NCBI GenBank assembly: GCA_002298925.1
Contig: DBMM01000005.1
Coordinates: 1-42,520, forward strand
DNA length: 42,520 nt
Reading direction: 5' to 3'
Source of the DNA: Geobacter sp. UBA698
Lineage (GTDB): Bacteria > Desulfobacterota > Desulfuromonadia > Geobacterales > Pseudopelobacteraceae
The number at the start of each line of letters is the position of its first letter. Position 1 is the first letter of the stretch. The notes beneath the pieces were generated by a model. It made no database searches, was not told where the DNA came from, and was given only the letters and a program-made list of their open reading frames with translations. Both the position numbers and the translations under genes were made by a program. Shown piece by piece: positions 23,073-32,046 of the stretch.

Positions 23073-23603
23073 ATGGATGATCTGCAGGCATGGCAGCGCT
23101 CGGTTGAGTTCTCCGCTCAGCTGTACCGGCGTCTCCCTGATACGGCCAGGGAGCAGCTTGATGCGCTGATCGAGCGGATCATGCTGCTCAAGCGGGAACT
23201 GCTCGATCTGGCGCTTTCGGCAGGCAGTGCCGCTGTCTGCCGGAACTGCGGCGGCAAATGCTGTCTGCACGGCAAGTATTATGTCACCCTGCTTGACCTG
23301 CTGGTGTATCGGGTCGGCGCGGTTGCAGCCGTTGTTCCGCAGTTCGGTAATGCCCCCTGCTGTCCATACGGCGGAGCGCAAGGGTGTCACCTGCCGCCTC
23401 CCTTGCGGCCGATGACCTGTGTTATTTTCAACTGTGATCTGGTCGAAGAATGCATGAGCGATGAGGCCTGTCTCCGTTCCGCTGCCTGTGAGCGTGAATT
23501 GCGAGCGGCCATTGTCGAGGCCGAGCAGGTGTCCGGATTCCAGCTCGGTCGGGCGGCCCTGCTCAGCTGCACTGAACAGAATACAGTAAATCCTGGAAAA
23601 TGA
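23073..23603 (+). CDS. YkgJ-like cysteine-rich protein
   Basis: 176 residues. Helical N-terminus, then a cysteine cluster: C56, C59, C63, C64 (CRNCGGKCC), C96, C97, C105, C116, C121, with more up to C139. This spacing is that of the YkgJ family, thought to hold zinc or an Fe-S cluster. The sequence YVTLLDLLVY between the clusters is typical. No signal peptide. Function unassigned. It follows rnpB by 24 nt, with no good ribosome site, and precedes the next gene by 9 nt, so the two probably form an operon. Confidence 0.85.
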   Translation: MDDLQAWQRSVEFSAQLYRRLPDTAREQLDALIERIMLLKRELLDLALSAGSAAVCRNCGGKCCLHGKYYVTLLDLLVYRVGAVAAVVPQFGNAPCCPYGGAQGCHLPPPLRPMTCVIFNCDLVEECMSDEACLRSAACERELRAAIVEAEQVSGFQLGRAALLSCTEQNTVNPGK

Positions 23604-23612
23604 GGACGTGAA

Positions 23613-23957
23613 ATGGCTACCATTAATGATGTCGTTCTTGTCAATGTAGATAACAAGCCCGGTTTTTATGCCCGCATCGAAGATATCACTCCCGACGTCA
23701 AACCTGGCTGGTGGCAGGTGCGGCTGCTGGTTTTCACCTTCCCGCTGCAGGTGTTCAACTGGATCCTGGACGAGTACCAGCTGGAAGGTGCCGACTTTAC
23801 CATGGGTGGAACTCCGATCCGCCTGGATCCGGTGGTGGCACCCGATCTCGATGAGCGTAAGTCTAAGGAAGAGCTGCAGAAGGAACCGGGCGGGTCCAAG
23901 CGCCAGGAAACGGGCGGCAGCAAGGTCGTCTCTCTGGCTGATCGCCGTAAAAAATAA
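23613..23957 (+). CDS. Small conserved-looking protein of unknown function
   Basis: 114 residues. An N-terminal compact beta-rich part (ATINDVVLVNVDNKPGFYARIEDI, then PGWWQVRLLVFTFPLQVFNWILDEYQLEG) is followed by a charged, disordered tail ending KVVSLADRRKK. No signal peptide. It reads as a real gene by its GAGGA ribosome site, codon use and position 9 nt after the YkgJ-like gene. I do not recognise a family. Confidence 0.75.
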   Translation: MATINDVVLVNVDNKPGFYARIEDITPDVKPGWWQVRLLVFTFPLQVFNWILDEYQLEGADFTMGGTPIRLDPVVAPDLDERKSKEELQKEPGGSKRQETGGSKVVSLADRRKK

Positions 23958-23982
23958 CTCCCTGCCTGCGATTGTCATTAGT

Positions 23983-24019
23983 AAAAAAAACCTCCCTCGG
24001 CAACGAGGGGGGTTTTTTT
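23983..24019. terminator. Bidirectional Rho-independent terminator before the dcw cluster
   Basis: Eight A (23983-23990), an 11-bp stem with one G-U pair and a GCAA loop, then seven T (24013-24019). It closes the Nif3-to-23957 run and insulates the dcw cluster. Confidence 0.92.
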
Positions 24020-24049
24020 GTGAAACCCTTTTTTTATCCATGTTTTATC

Positions 24050-24078
24050 TTGACACCGCCATTGACCACCGATATATT
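24050..24078 (+). promoter_or_regulatory. Main dcw promoter
   Basis: TTGACA (24050-24055), a 17-nt spacer and TATATT (24073-24078), almost the sigma70 consensus. Start expected near 24085, just before the GTGG repeats. Confidence 0.85.
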
Positions 24079-24089
24079 TTTCCCTCAAA

Positions 24090-24123
24090 GTGGCAAAAAG
24101 TGGATTATTGTGGTAAATAGTGT
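24090..24123 (+). promoter_or_regulatory. MraZ operator (10-bp spaced GTGG repeats)
   Basis: GTGG occurs at 24090, 24100 and 24110, with a degenerate GTGT at 24120: four direct repeats at exact 10-bp steps, one helical turn apart. MraZ represses its own cluster in E. coli and other bacteria by binding such repeats of TGGG type. They lie between the predicted transcription start and the mraZ ATG, so bound MraZ would block promoter escape. Confidence 0.8.
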
Positions 24124-24135
24124 CAAGAGAGAGCC

Positions 24136-24612
24136 ATGTTCCGAGGGATTTTCGAGACGACCATCGATACAAAGGGGCGCACCAGCCTGCCGGCCAGGTT
24201 CCGTGATGTGCTCACGGAAACGTTTGGCGATGAGCGTTTTTTTGTCACCAATTCGTATCCGGTGCCTTTGGATGAAGGAACGCACTGTTCCGGTCTCCTG
24301 ATTATTCCCTACAAAGAGTGGTTCCAGTTCGAAGAAAAGTTTCTGAGCAGCAAGGGGCTTACCCCGGCCGAACGGAACAACATCATGTACACCATCATAT
24401 CTCCGGCTCAGGAGTGCTCCGCTGACAAGCTGGGGCGAATTCTGGTGCCGCCCCATCTTCGCAAGATAGCGACCATGGAACGCGACATCGTCTTTGTGGG
24501 GGCCCTCAAGCGGGCTGAGATCTGGAGTATGGCCGAGTGGGAGAAGGTTCGCACCCAGGCCATGAAGAACTTTCCTTCGGGCACCGAAGCCGCAGCCGAG
24601 TTTGGGCTGTAG
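24136..24612 (+). CDS. mraZ: Transcriptional regulator MraZ
   Basis: 158 residues with two AbrB-like swapped-hairpin DNA-binding domains. The first has DTKGRTSLPARFR, the second ADKLGRILVPPHLR. MraZ forms ring oligomers that bind direct repeats upstream of itself and repress dcw transcription. The matching repeats are at 24090-24123. First gene of the cluster; its TAG stop touches the ATG of rsmH. Confidence 0.96.
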   Translation: MFRGIFETTIDTKGRTSLPARFRDVLTETFGDERFFVTNSYPVPLDEGTHCSGLLIIPYKEWFQFEEKFLSSKGLTPAERNNIMYTIISPAQECSADKLGRILVPPHLRKIATMERDIVFVGALKRAEIWSMAEWEKVRTQAMKNFPSGTEAAAEFGL

Positions 24613-25551
24613 ATGACCGGATTCCGTCACATGTCCGTTATGCCGGATGAGGTCATTCGCTTCCTGGCACCGAAAGCGGGTGGCTGCTATCTGGATGGCA
24701 CCCTGGGTGGTGGCGGCCATTCGGCGCTGATTGCCCAGCACTGCCTGCCGGGAGGAACCATAATCGGATTTGACCGCGACCAGGAGGCGCTGGCGGCCGC
24801 ATGCAGGAGACTGGCCGGTTACGGCGATGGCGTTCGCCTGGTGCATGGTGATTTTGCCGGTCTGGCGGAACAGCTGGCGCAACTGGGAATCGGGGCTCTG
24901 GACGGATTTATTTTTGATCTGGGAGTTTCGTCGCACCAGCTGGATAGCGGGGCGCGCGGTTTCAGTTTTCAGCAGGACGCGGCCCTGGATATGCGCATGG
25001 ACACAAGCTGCGGAGAAACAGCCGCCGACCTGGTCAACAGCTTGCCCGAAGCAGAGCTGGAGAGAATCATCAAGGAGTATGGCGAAGAACGCTGGGCAAA
25101 GCGGATTGCGGCCTTCATCGTCAAAGCCCGCGCGGAAAAGCCGATCGAAGGGACGCTGCAGCTGGTGGATATCATCAAGGGAGCCATTCCCAAGGCCAAA
25201 TGGGAAGAGCGCATTCATCCCGCCACTCGCACCTTTCAGGCCCTGCGCATCGCCGTCAATCATGAGCTCGACAGTCTCGAACAGGGACTTAAGGCGGCTC
25301 TGGACCATCTGAAGCCGGGGGGGAGGGGGGTGGTGATCTCCTTTCATTCGCTGGAGGACCGGATCGTCAAGCATGTATTTCGTGATTACGCCTCCGGCTG
25401 TACCTGTCCGCGCCATCTGCCGGTCTGTGTGTGCAGCAATCAGCCCAGGGTGAGGATTCTTACCGGCAAACCGGTCATGGCCACAGAAGAAGAAACTGAA
25501 CAGAACCCCCGGGCACGCAGTGCCAAGCTGCGGGCGGTCGAGAGATTGTAA
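24613..25551 (+). CDS. rsmH: 16S rRNA m4C1402 methyltransferase
   Basis: 312 residues. It methylates N4 of C1402 in the 16S decoding center using SAM. The SAM-binding loop DGTLGGGGHS is at 28-37, FDRD and FDLGVSSHQLDS follow, and the late signature FHSLEDRIVK is present. Start is the ATG immediately after the mraZ stop, with no gap, so it is translated by coupling. A cysteine-rich stretch (CTCPRHLPVCVC) near the end is normal for the family. Confidence 0.96.
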   Translation: MTGFRHMSVMPDEVIRFLAPKAGGCYLDGTLGGGGHSALIAQHCLPGGTIIGFDRDQEALAAACRRLAGYGDGVRLVHGDFAGLAEQLAQLGIGALDGFIFDLGVSSHQLDSGARGFSFQQDAALDMRMDTSCGETAADLVNSLPEAELERIIKEYGEERWAKRIAAFIVKARAEKPIEGTLQLVDIIKGAIPKAKWEERIHPATRTFQALRIAVNHELDSLEQGLKAALDHLKPGGRGVVISFHSLEDRIVKHVFRDYASGCTCPRHLPVCVCSNQPRVRILTGKPVMATEEETEQNPRARSAKLRAVERL

Positions 25552-25572
25552 GCGGCATGAAGGAGTAGCATT

Positions 25573-25914
25573 ATGGCACAGGCAAGAACCCATTATGGAA
25601 AGGTTGCGGCACCGCGCCACATTGCCGGCGTGGAACTGGCGACCCACCGTCTTGATCTTTTCAAATTTCTGATGATCTGCATGATCCTGTTTACGGTTGT
25701 GTCGGTCTTTCATGTCTGGTCACGCTTCAAGCTGGTTGACCTGAATTTGCAGATATCCGAAGCCAGCCGCCAACTCAAGGAAGCCGAACAGGAGCAGAAA
25801 CGGCTCAGTCTGGAAGTCGCCTCCCTGAGAACACCGGGGCGGATCGAGTCGATTGCCAAGGGGGAGTTGGGCATGGCATTGCCGAGCGAGCAGCAGGTCA
25901 TTCTCGTAAAATGA
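25573..25914 (+). CDS. ftsL: Cell division protein FtsL
   Basis: 113 residues, a bitopic inner-membrane protein: cytoplasmic 1-30, membrane segment about 31-50 (FKFLMICMILFTVVSVFHVW), then a periplasmic leucine-rich coiled coil (LNLQISEASRQLKEAEQEQ) and a short end. FtsL joins FtsB and FtsQ to activate FtsWI. AAGGAGT lies before the ATG. It overlaps ftsI by ATGA. No ftsB is in the cluster. Confidence 0.92.
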   Translation: MAQARTHYGKVAAPRHIAGVELATHRLDLFKFLMICMILFTVVSVFHVWSRFKLVDLNLQISEASRQLKEAEQEQKRLSLEVASLRTPGRIESIAKGELGMALPSEQQVILVK

Positions 25915-27896
25915 AGGATGAGCGGGAAAAGTGGGCCCGAACCCGGATCGTGATCATCGCGACGCTGTTCGGCCTTTTGTTCATTGCGGTTACCTGCCAG
26001 GCCTTCAAGCTGCAGATCCTGGAACATGAGGAGATGGTCAAAAAAGCTGACCGTCAGCATCAGCGCACCGTTCCCCTGACTCCTGGGCGCGGCACCATCA
26101 TGGATCGCAATGGCAACAAACTGGCCGTATCGCTGGAGATGGATTCCTGCTACGCCGAACCGCGCCATATCCAGGATCTGGACGGCACCGCCGCTGTCCT
26201 GTCAACCTTTCTGAACAGCTCCAAGCAAGAACTTCTCAAAAAAATGAAAGGCAGCAAAAACTTTGTCTGGCTGGAGCGGAGGCTCACGCCGGAAAAAGCG
26301 GCCCGTATCAAGAACCTCAAGCTGCGCGGCATCGGTTTTGCTCCCGAAACCAAGCGTTTCTATCCCAATTTCGAGGCGGCTGCCCACGTTATCGGCTTTA
26401 CCGGCCTGGACCCGGCCGGACTTGAGGGGGTGGAGCGTAAATACGACGCCACCATTCTCGGAAATACCGGTTTTCTGGTCACTGAACGGGATGCCTTGGG
26501 GCGCAATATAGCCATCAAAGAGACCATCATCAAGAACTCGTCGCCGGGCAAGAACCTGGTGCTGACCCTGGATATGACCATCCAGCACATTGTTGAAAAA
26601 GAGCTGGCCAAGGCGGTTATCGAAAGCAAGGCCAAAAACGGCATGGCTGTGGTCATGGAATCGGATACCGGCAAAATCCTGGCATTGGCCAATTACCCGA
26701 CTTTCAATCCCAACTCCTTTGCACAGTACACCCAGGTCCAGTTGCGTAACAGGGTGGTGGCTGACAGTTTTGAGCCGGGCTCCACCTTCAAGGTGTTCGT
26801 GATTGCCGCTGCCCTGGAGGAGAAGCTGGTCAAACCGACTGACATGTACAACTGCGAAAACGGCGTTTACAGAATTGCCGGCAGAACCATCCATGATGAT
26901 CATCCCCACCCACGGCTGTCAGTGTCTGACGTGATCAAATATTCCAGTAACATCGGGGCGGCAAAGATCGGTTTCAAACTTGGCGAACAACGTCTCGGCC
27001 GGTATTTGCACAATTTCGGATTTGGCGAACGGAGCGGGATCGACCTGCCGGGAGAGTCGTCTGGCAGCCTGAAGAAGCGTTTGTACGGCATTGACCTGGC
27101 CACGACATCGTTCGGCCAGGGCGTTTCTATTTCGACAATTCAGCTGGCAGGCGCGGTATCATCGATCGCAAACGGCGGCACGCTGATGAAACCCTATCTT
27201 GTGGAGCGCATTCTCGATGACAACGGCCAGGAGGTGCAGAAGTTCGAGCCCCAGCCGTTGCGCCGAGTGATTTCGCCTGAAACCGCCCAAAACCTGGCCA
27301 GGATGATGGAATCAGTCACCGGCGAAGGGGGCACGGGAACGAAAGCCGCCATTGAAGGCTATCGGGTGGCCGGCAAGACCGGTACGGCTCAGAAGGTGGA
27401 TCCTCTTACCCGGACCTATTCGCCATCAAAACGGATTGGATCATTTGTAGGTTTTGTTCCGGCTGACAAACCCAAACTCACAATCGCCGTGATCATAGAT
27501 GAACCACAAGGGGTCAAATATGGCGGTGTGGTCGCTGCCCCCGCCTTTCGCGGCATAGCCCTCAATTCGCTGGCCTATCTGAGGATCGTTCCCAAGGTGG
27601 AAGCGGCTAAGAAAAACAAGCCGATGGATGTCAAGGCCGGCCAGACCCAAAACCCTGAGACCGTTTCCCAGGAAACCATGTCCGAGGGTGAGGCGCTGGC
27701 TACGCCTGCTTCCGGCGAGGCTGTCATGCCGGATTTCCGCGGCATGAGCATGCGCCGGGTCTTGCAGGTAATGGAAAAACGAAACCTTAACATCCGTCTG
27801 GTGGGCAGCGGCCGGGCCCTGGAGCAGAGCCCGCCGCCGGGGCATGCCATCCGGGGTTCCGGAGAGGTCTGGGTCAAGTTCGTTCCATCCGCCTGA
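25911..27896 (+). CDS. ftsI: Septal transpeptidase FtsI (PBP3) with C-terminal PASTA domain
   Basis: 661 residues. Membrane anchor about 13-30, pedestal domain, then the transpeptidase: active Ser291 in STFK, SSN at 345-347, and KTG at 489-491. It crosslinks septal peptidoglycan with FtsW. After the catalytic domain, about 600-661 (MPDFRGMSMRRVLQVMEKRN to GEVWVKF) is one PASTA domain, common in Gram-positive SpoVD/PBP2x proteins and in some deltaproteobacteria but not in E. coli FtsI. A linker of about 30 polar residues precedes it. The start overlaps ftsL. Confidence 0.95.
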   Translation: MKDEREKWARTRIVIIATLFGLLFIAVTCQAFKLQILEHEEMVKKADRQHQRTVPLTPGRGTIMDRNGNKLAVSLEMDSCYAEPRHIQDLDGTAAVLSTFLNSSKQELLKKMKGSKNFVWLERRLTPEKAARIKNLKLRGIGFAPETKRFYPNFEAAAHVIGFTGLDPAGLEGVERKYDATILGNTGFLVTERDALGRNIAIKETIIKNSSPGKNLVLTLDMTIQHIVEKELAKAVIESKAKNGMAVVMESDTGKILALANYPTFNPNSFAQYTQVQLRNRVVADSFEPGSTFKVFVIAAALEEKLVKPTDMYNCENGVYRIAGRTIHDDHPHPRLSVSDVIKYSSNIGAAKIGFKLGEQRLGRYLHNFGFGERSGIDLPGESSGSLKKRLYGIDLATTSFGQGVSISTIQLAGAVSSIANGGTLMKPYLVERILDDNGQEVQKFEPQPLRRVISPETAQNLARMMESVTGEGGTGTKAAIEGYRVAGKTGTAQKVDPLTRTYSPSKRIGSFVGFVPADKPKLTIAVIIDEPQGVKYGGVVAAPAFRGIALNSLAYLRIVPKVEAAKKNKPMDVKAGQTQNPETVSQETMSEGEALATPASGEAVMPDFRGMSMRRVLQVMEKRNLNIRLVGSGRALEQSPPPGHAIRGSGEVWVKFVPSA

Positions 27897-28002
27897 CTCT
27901 AACTGCAGCCTGCCACTTCGTCGGCAGGTTGTGTCATTTATGCTGGCCGTCATTTTTTTCAGATCACCAAGCGCTCCCGCCGGCTGGGATTACGGAGACA
28001 CC

Positions 28003-29526
28003 ATGCAACTAAGGCAACTGCTCAGTCCGCTGGCAGACAGGGAACTTCACGGCGATGACGCCCTGGAGGTGGCCGGATTGACCTGCGATTCGCGCAAGGT
28101 CTCCCAAGGAACGCTTTTTTTTGCTTTGCGCGGGGCCAGTGTTGACGGCCACCGTTTCATTCCGGCTGCGGTCGCGGCCGGCGCCGTGGCAGTGGTACTG
28201 GAAGATGCCGCCAGCGCGCCCGGTGACATCACCTGGGTCAGGGTGCCTGACGGTCGCGCCGCCATGGCACTGATGGCGGCGGCCTACTGCGGTGACCCGA
28301 CCGCCAGCCTGCCGCTGATCGGCATCACCGGCACCAACGGCAAGACCACCACCACCTATCTGATCGAGGCGATTCTGGCTGCCGCCGGCCTGCCGCCGGC
28401 CGTGCTGGGCACAATCAGCTACCGATTCGGAGCTACGCAGATCGAGGCCTCCCACACGACCCCCGAATCCACCGAGCTGCAGGCCGCCTTCAGGAAACTG
28501 GCCGATGCCGGTGCTCGGGCCTTTGTGATGGAGGTCTCCTCCCACGCCCTGGAGCAGAAACGGGTGGATGGCAGTCACTTCGATGTGGGCATTTTCAGCA
28601 ACCTGACCCGCGACCATCTGGACTATCATCTGACCATGGAGAGCTACCTGGAGTCCAAGCAGCGCTTCTTTTCCCAGCTTCTGAAGCCGACTGCAGCCAA
28701 ACCCCGGCGGCGGGCCGTCATCAACATGGATGATGCCTATGGCGCCCGCATGGCGGCGCAGGCCGCCTGCCCGGTCATCACTTACGGAGTCGATTTTCAG
28801 GGCGATGTGCGTGCATCTGACGTCCATTCGTCGGTCAACGGCTTCAGCGGCACACTGGTCACGCCCAGGGGCGACATCGACTTTTCGTCGCGCCTGTTGG
28901 GCAGATTCAATCTCTACAACATCCTGGCGGCCGCAGCTGCCGGTATCGCCCTGGAACTGCCGTTGGAGGCGATCAAGTCCGGCATTGAAGGACATGCCAC
29001 CGTGCCGGGACGCATGGAGCGCGTTGAAAACTCCCGTGGCATAACGTTGCTGGTGGATTATGCCCATACCGGTGATGCCCTGGAGAATGTGCTCTCCACC
29101 CTCAGGGAACTGGCCACGGGCCGCATCATTGCCGTATTCGGTTGTGGCGGTGACCGCGATCCGGGCAAGCGACCGCTGATGGGTGCCATCGCAGCCCGCC
29201 TCAGTGATCTGGCCATCGCCACATCGGACAATCCCCGCACCGAAGATCCCCTGCTGATTCTGGAACAGGTCAAGGCCGGCATCACGCCGCTGGCTATCCG
29301 TGAGTATTCGGTGGGGGAGCTGGACGCTGGTTTCAGCGAAAAGGGGTTCGTCATGCTGGAGAACCGGCGCGAGGCCATTCGGCTGGCGGTTGCTCTGGCC
29401 CGGCCGGGCGACATCGTACTGCTGGCCGGCAAGGGGCACGAAAATTACCAGATCATCGGCACCAGCAAGCATCATTTCGATGACCGTGAAGAAGCTGCCC
29501 AAGCCTTTAAGGAACTGGCCAGTTAG
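28003..29526 (+). CDS. murE: UDP-MurNAc-tripeptide synthetase MurE (meso-DAP type)
   Basis: 507 residues. It adds the third stem residue to UDP-MurNAc-dipeptide using ATP. P-loop GTNGKTTTT at 110-118, carbamylated Lys219 in ESKQRF, and DNPR at 409-412, the marker for meso-diaminopimelate. The ATG at 28003 has GGAGA at 27994-27998; upstream in-frame codons reach back into ftsI and are rejected. The 106-nt gap after ftsI is one of the few in the cluster and holds a hairpin. Confidence 0.95.
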   Translation: MQLRQLLSPLADRELHGDDALEVAGLTCDSRKVSQGTLFFALRGASVDGHRFIPAAVAAGAVAVVLEDAASAPGDITWVRVPDGRAAMALMAAAYCGDPTASLPLIGITGTNGKTTTTYLIEAILAAAGLPPAVLGTISYRFGATQIEASHTTPESTELQAAFRKLADAGARAFVMEVSSHALEQKRVDGSHFDVGIFSNLTRDHLDYHLTMESYLESKQRFFSQLLKPTAAKPRRRAVINMDDAYGARMAAQAACPVITYGVDFQGDVRASDVHSSVNGFSGTLVTPRGDIDFSSRLLGRFNLYNILAAAAAGIALELPLEAIKSGIEGHATVPGRMERVENSRGITLLVDYAHTGDALENVLSTLRELATGRIIAVFGCGGDRDPGKRPLMGAIAARLSDLAIATSDNPRTEDPLLILEQVKAGITPLAIREYSVGELDAGFSEKGFVMLENRREAIRLAVALARPGDIVLLAGKGHENYQIIGTSKHHFDDREEAAQAFKELAS

Positions 29527-30909
29527 ATGTTCACCGTCAATGGGATAACCGCCGCCACCGGCGGGATAATCCTGGGCGAAGGCCGGGGCGAAGTGAACGG
29601 CGTCTCCACCGATTCGCGCAGCGTGCAGCCCGGGGAACTGTTTGTGCCGCTCAGGGGTGAGCGATTTGATGGTCATGACTATCTGGTCGAGGTCGTCGCC
29701 AAGGGTGTATCCGTGCTGTTGGCCGAAGAGGGTTGGCTCGGGGAGCATCCGGAACTTCCCGCTGCCGTGACCGTCATCAGCGTGGCCGACACCCTGCGGG
29801 CCCTGGGGGATCTGGCCGCTGCCTGGCGGCGGCGGTTCCCTATCCGGTTGATCGGCATCACCGGCAGCAATGGCAAGACCACCACCAAGGAAATGCTGGC
29901 CGCGATCCTCGAGCAGAGCGGTCCGGGGCTGAAAACCGAAGGCAACCTCAACAACCTGATCGGATTGCCACAGATGCTGTTCCGGCTGCGGCCAGACCAT
30001 GGCTGGGCCGTGCTTGAAATGGGGATGAGCGAACCGGGGGAGATTGACCGTCTGGCTGAAATTGCTGCGCCGCAAATCGGGGTGGTGCTGAACGCTTTTC
30101 CGGCCCACCTGGAGAGCATGGGCAGTGTTGAGAACGTGGCCCGGGCCAAGGGTGAACTGCTGCTGCGGCTGCCGGCCGGCGGCACGGCCGTGATCAACAA
30201 CGATGACCCTCTGATCGCCAGCCAGCCCTCAGCGCCCGGAGTACTCCGGCTTTCCTTCGGAGTAGGCGTGGCTGATGTCCGCGCCAGCGGAGTGGAGTCG
30301 CTCGGCACGGTCGGCCAGCGTTTCGAACTTCACCTGCCAGATAGTTGCTGTTCGGTCGAGCTGCATGCCTTTGGCAGACACAATATCGCCAACGCCCTGG
30401 CAGCCGCGGCCGCGGCCCATGCCGCCGGTATTTCGCCGGAACAGATCCGTAGCGGACTGGAGCGCTTCCGACCTTACGACAAACGCTTCCGGCTGGAAGA
30501 GGTGGGGGGGCTGGTGCTGATCGACGACAGCTATAACGCCAATCCGGCTTCCATGGCCGCGGCATTGACCACCCTGGCAGAGCTCAAGGGTGATAAACGG
30601 GCCTTCGTGGCCTTGGGCGACATGCTGGAGCTGGGGGGTGATGAAGCTGAGCTGCACCGGCAGCTGGGGGTTCAGGCGGCCCGCACTGCCGACCGGCTCT
30701 ACCTGTGCGGCGAACTGACCGCCCATACGGCCGCCGGCGCTCTGGCCGCGGGACTGGCTGCGACGGAAACGGTTCGTGCCCGAAACCATGACGAAATTAT
30801 CGCCGACATCCTCTCCCGTGCCAAAGATGGCGATTTCGTGCTGGTCAAGGGTTCGCGCGGCATGCGGATGGAAAAGGTGGCTGAAGGGATTCGGTCGTCA
30901 CGACGGTAG
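29527..30909 (+). CDS. murF: UDP-MurNAc-pentapeptide synthetase MurF
   Basis: 460 residues. It joins D-Ala-D-Ala (made by Ddl, encoded at 37979) to UDP-MurNAc-tripeptide. GSNGKTTTK is at 113-121, and the usual Mur ligase order follows: central ATPase domain with AFPAHLE, C-terminal domain with DDSYNANPASM. The ATG directly follows the TAG of murE, with no gap. Confidence 0.96.
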   Translation: MFTVNGITAATGGIILGEGRGEVNGVSTDSRSVQPGELFVPLRGERFDGHDYLVEVVAKGVSVLLAEEGWLGEHPELPAAVTVISVADTLRALGDLAAAWRRRFPIRLIGITGSNGKTTTKEMLAAILEQSGPGLKTEGNLNNLIGLPQMLFRLRPDHGWAVLEMGMSEPGEIDRLAEIAAPQIGVVLNAFPAHLESMGSVENVARAKGELLLRLPAGGTAVINNDDPLIASQPSAPGVLRLSFGVGVADVRASGVESLGTVGQRFELHLPDSCCSVELHAFGRHNIANALAAAAAAHAAGISPEQIRSGLERFRPYDKRFRLEEVGGLVLIDDSYNANPASMAAALTTLAELKGDKRAFVALGDMLELGGDEAELHRQLGVQAARTADRLYLCGELTAHTAAGALAAGLAATETVRARNHDEIIADILSRAKDGDFVLVKGSRGMRMEKVAEGIRSSRR

Positions 30910-30948
30910 GGCAACCAGCTGGGTTGACCATAATAACGGGGAACAATC

Positions 30949-32025
30949 ATGCTCTATCACATTCTTTATCCGCTGGCGGCCCACTTCAAGCTGTTCAATA
31001 TATTCAAATATCTGACTTTCCGCACCATTTATGCCATGATTACGGCCCTGCTGGTCTGCTTCGTGCTGGGGCCCTGGATCATCCGCAAGCTGGAAAGCCT
31101 GCAGGCCCGTCAGGTCATCCGCACCGACGGCCCGGAGTCGCATCTGCAGAAGCAGGGTACCCCCACCATGGGTGGCGTGATGATCCTGGCGGCCATCATC
31201 ATTCCGACCCTGTTGTGGGCCGACCTGTCCAACCAGTATGTTTGGTTGGCGCTCTTCATCTGTGTCGGCTATGGTTTGATCGGATTTGTGGACGACTACA
31301 AGAAGGTTGTCGAAAAGAACCCCAAGGGGCTCTCGCCGCGCCAGAAGATGTTCTGGCAGGTGCTGCTGGCAGGTGCGGTGGCGGTTTTTCTGTTCATCAA
31401 GCCCGGTTTCAACGAGGAGCTGTTCTTCCCCTTCTTCAAGCGCTTTCACCCCGATCTGTGGATCTGGTTCATCCCCTTTGCAACCCTGGTGATCGTTGGC
31501 GCCAGCAATGCCGTCAATCTGACCGACGGGCTGGACGGCCTGGCCATTGGGCCGGTGGCAATCAATGCCGCCACCTACATGCTGTTTGCCTACATTGCCG
31601 GACACGCCACCCTTTCGGCCTATCTGCAGATCCCGCGTGTGGTCGGGGCGGGCGAACTGGCGGTGATGTGCGGCGCCATGGTGGGGGCCGGCCTCGGTTT
31701 TCTGTGGTACAATTCCTATCCGGCCGAGGTCTTCATGGGGGATGTGGGTTCACTCTCCCTGGGGGGGACCCTGGGGGTGATAGCCGTGATGACCAAGCAG
31801 GAAATCCTGCTGGTGATCGTGGGCGGGGTCTTTGTGGTTGAGGCGCTGTCGGTCATCTTCCAGGTCGGCTCCTACAAATATCGCGGCAAGCGTATCTTCC
31901 GCATGGCGCCGATCCATCACCACTTCGAGCTGAAGGGGGTGGCCGAACCCAAGATCATTGTCCGCTTCTGGATCATCACCATCATTCTGGCCCTGGTGGC
32001 GATTTCGACCTTGAAGATGCGCTAG
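30949..32025 (+). CDS. mraY: Phospho-MurNAc-pentapeptide transferase MraY
   Basis: 358 residues, about ten membrane segments. It transfers phospho-MurNAc-pentapeptide to undecaprenyl phosphate, giving lipid I. Asp115-Asp116 in VDDYKK, the NLTDGLDGLA loop, and the late HHH in PIHHHFELKG are the catalytic markers. GGGGAA-type ribosome site. 39 nt after murF. Confidence 0.97.
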   Translation: MLYHILYPLAAHFKLFNIFKYLTFRTIYAMITALLVCFVLGPWIIRKLESLQARQVIRTDGPESHLQKQGTPTMGGVMILAAIIIPTLLWADLSNQYVWLALFICVGYGLIGFVDDYKKVVEKNPKGLSPRQKMFWQVLLAGAVAVFLFIKPGFNEELFFPFFKRFHPDLWIWFIPFATLVIVGASNAVNLTDGLDGLAIGPVAINAATYMLFAYIAGHATLSAYLQIPRVVGAGELAVMCGAMVGAGLGFLWYNSYPAEVFMGDVGSLSLGGTLGVIAVMTKQEILLVIVGGVFVVEALSVIFQVGSYKYRGKRIFRMAPIHHHFELKGVAEPKIIVRFWIITIILALVAISTLKMR

Positions 32026-32046
32026 CACACCAAGCAGAGGATTCAA

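Noticed and set aside
24090..24123. Regular 10-bp repeats as a CRISPR or tandem repeat
   Set aside because: Units are too short, only four bases are conserved, and the location before mraZ explains them as regulator sites.
28009..30108. A 699-codon open frame on the minus strand across murE and murF
   Set aside because: It is antisense to two clear Mur ligases, rich in His, Gly and Gln as expected for a high-GC shadow frame, and has no domain or ribosome site.
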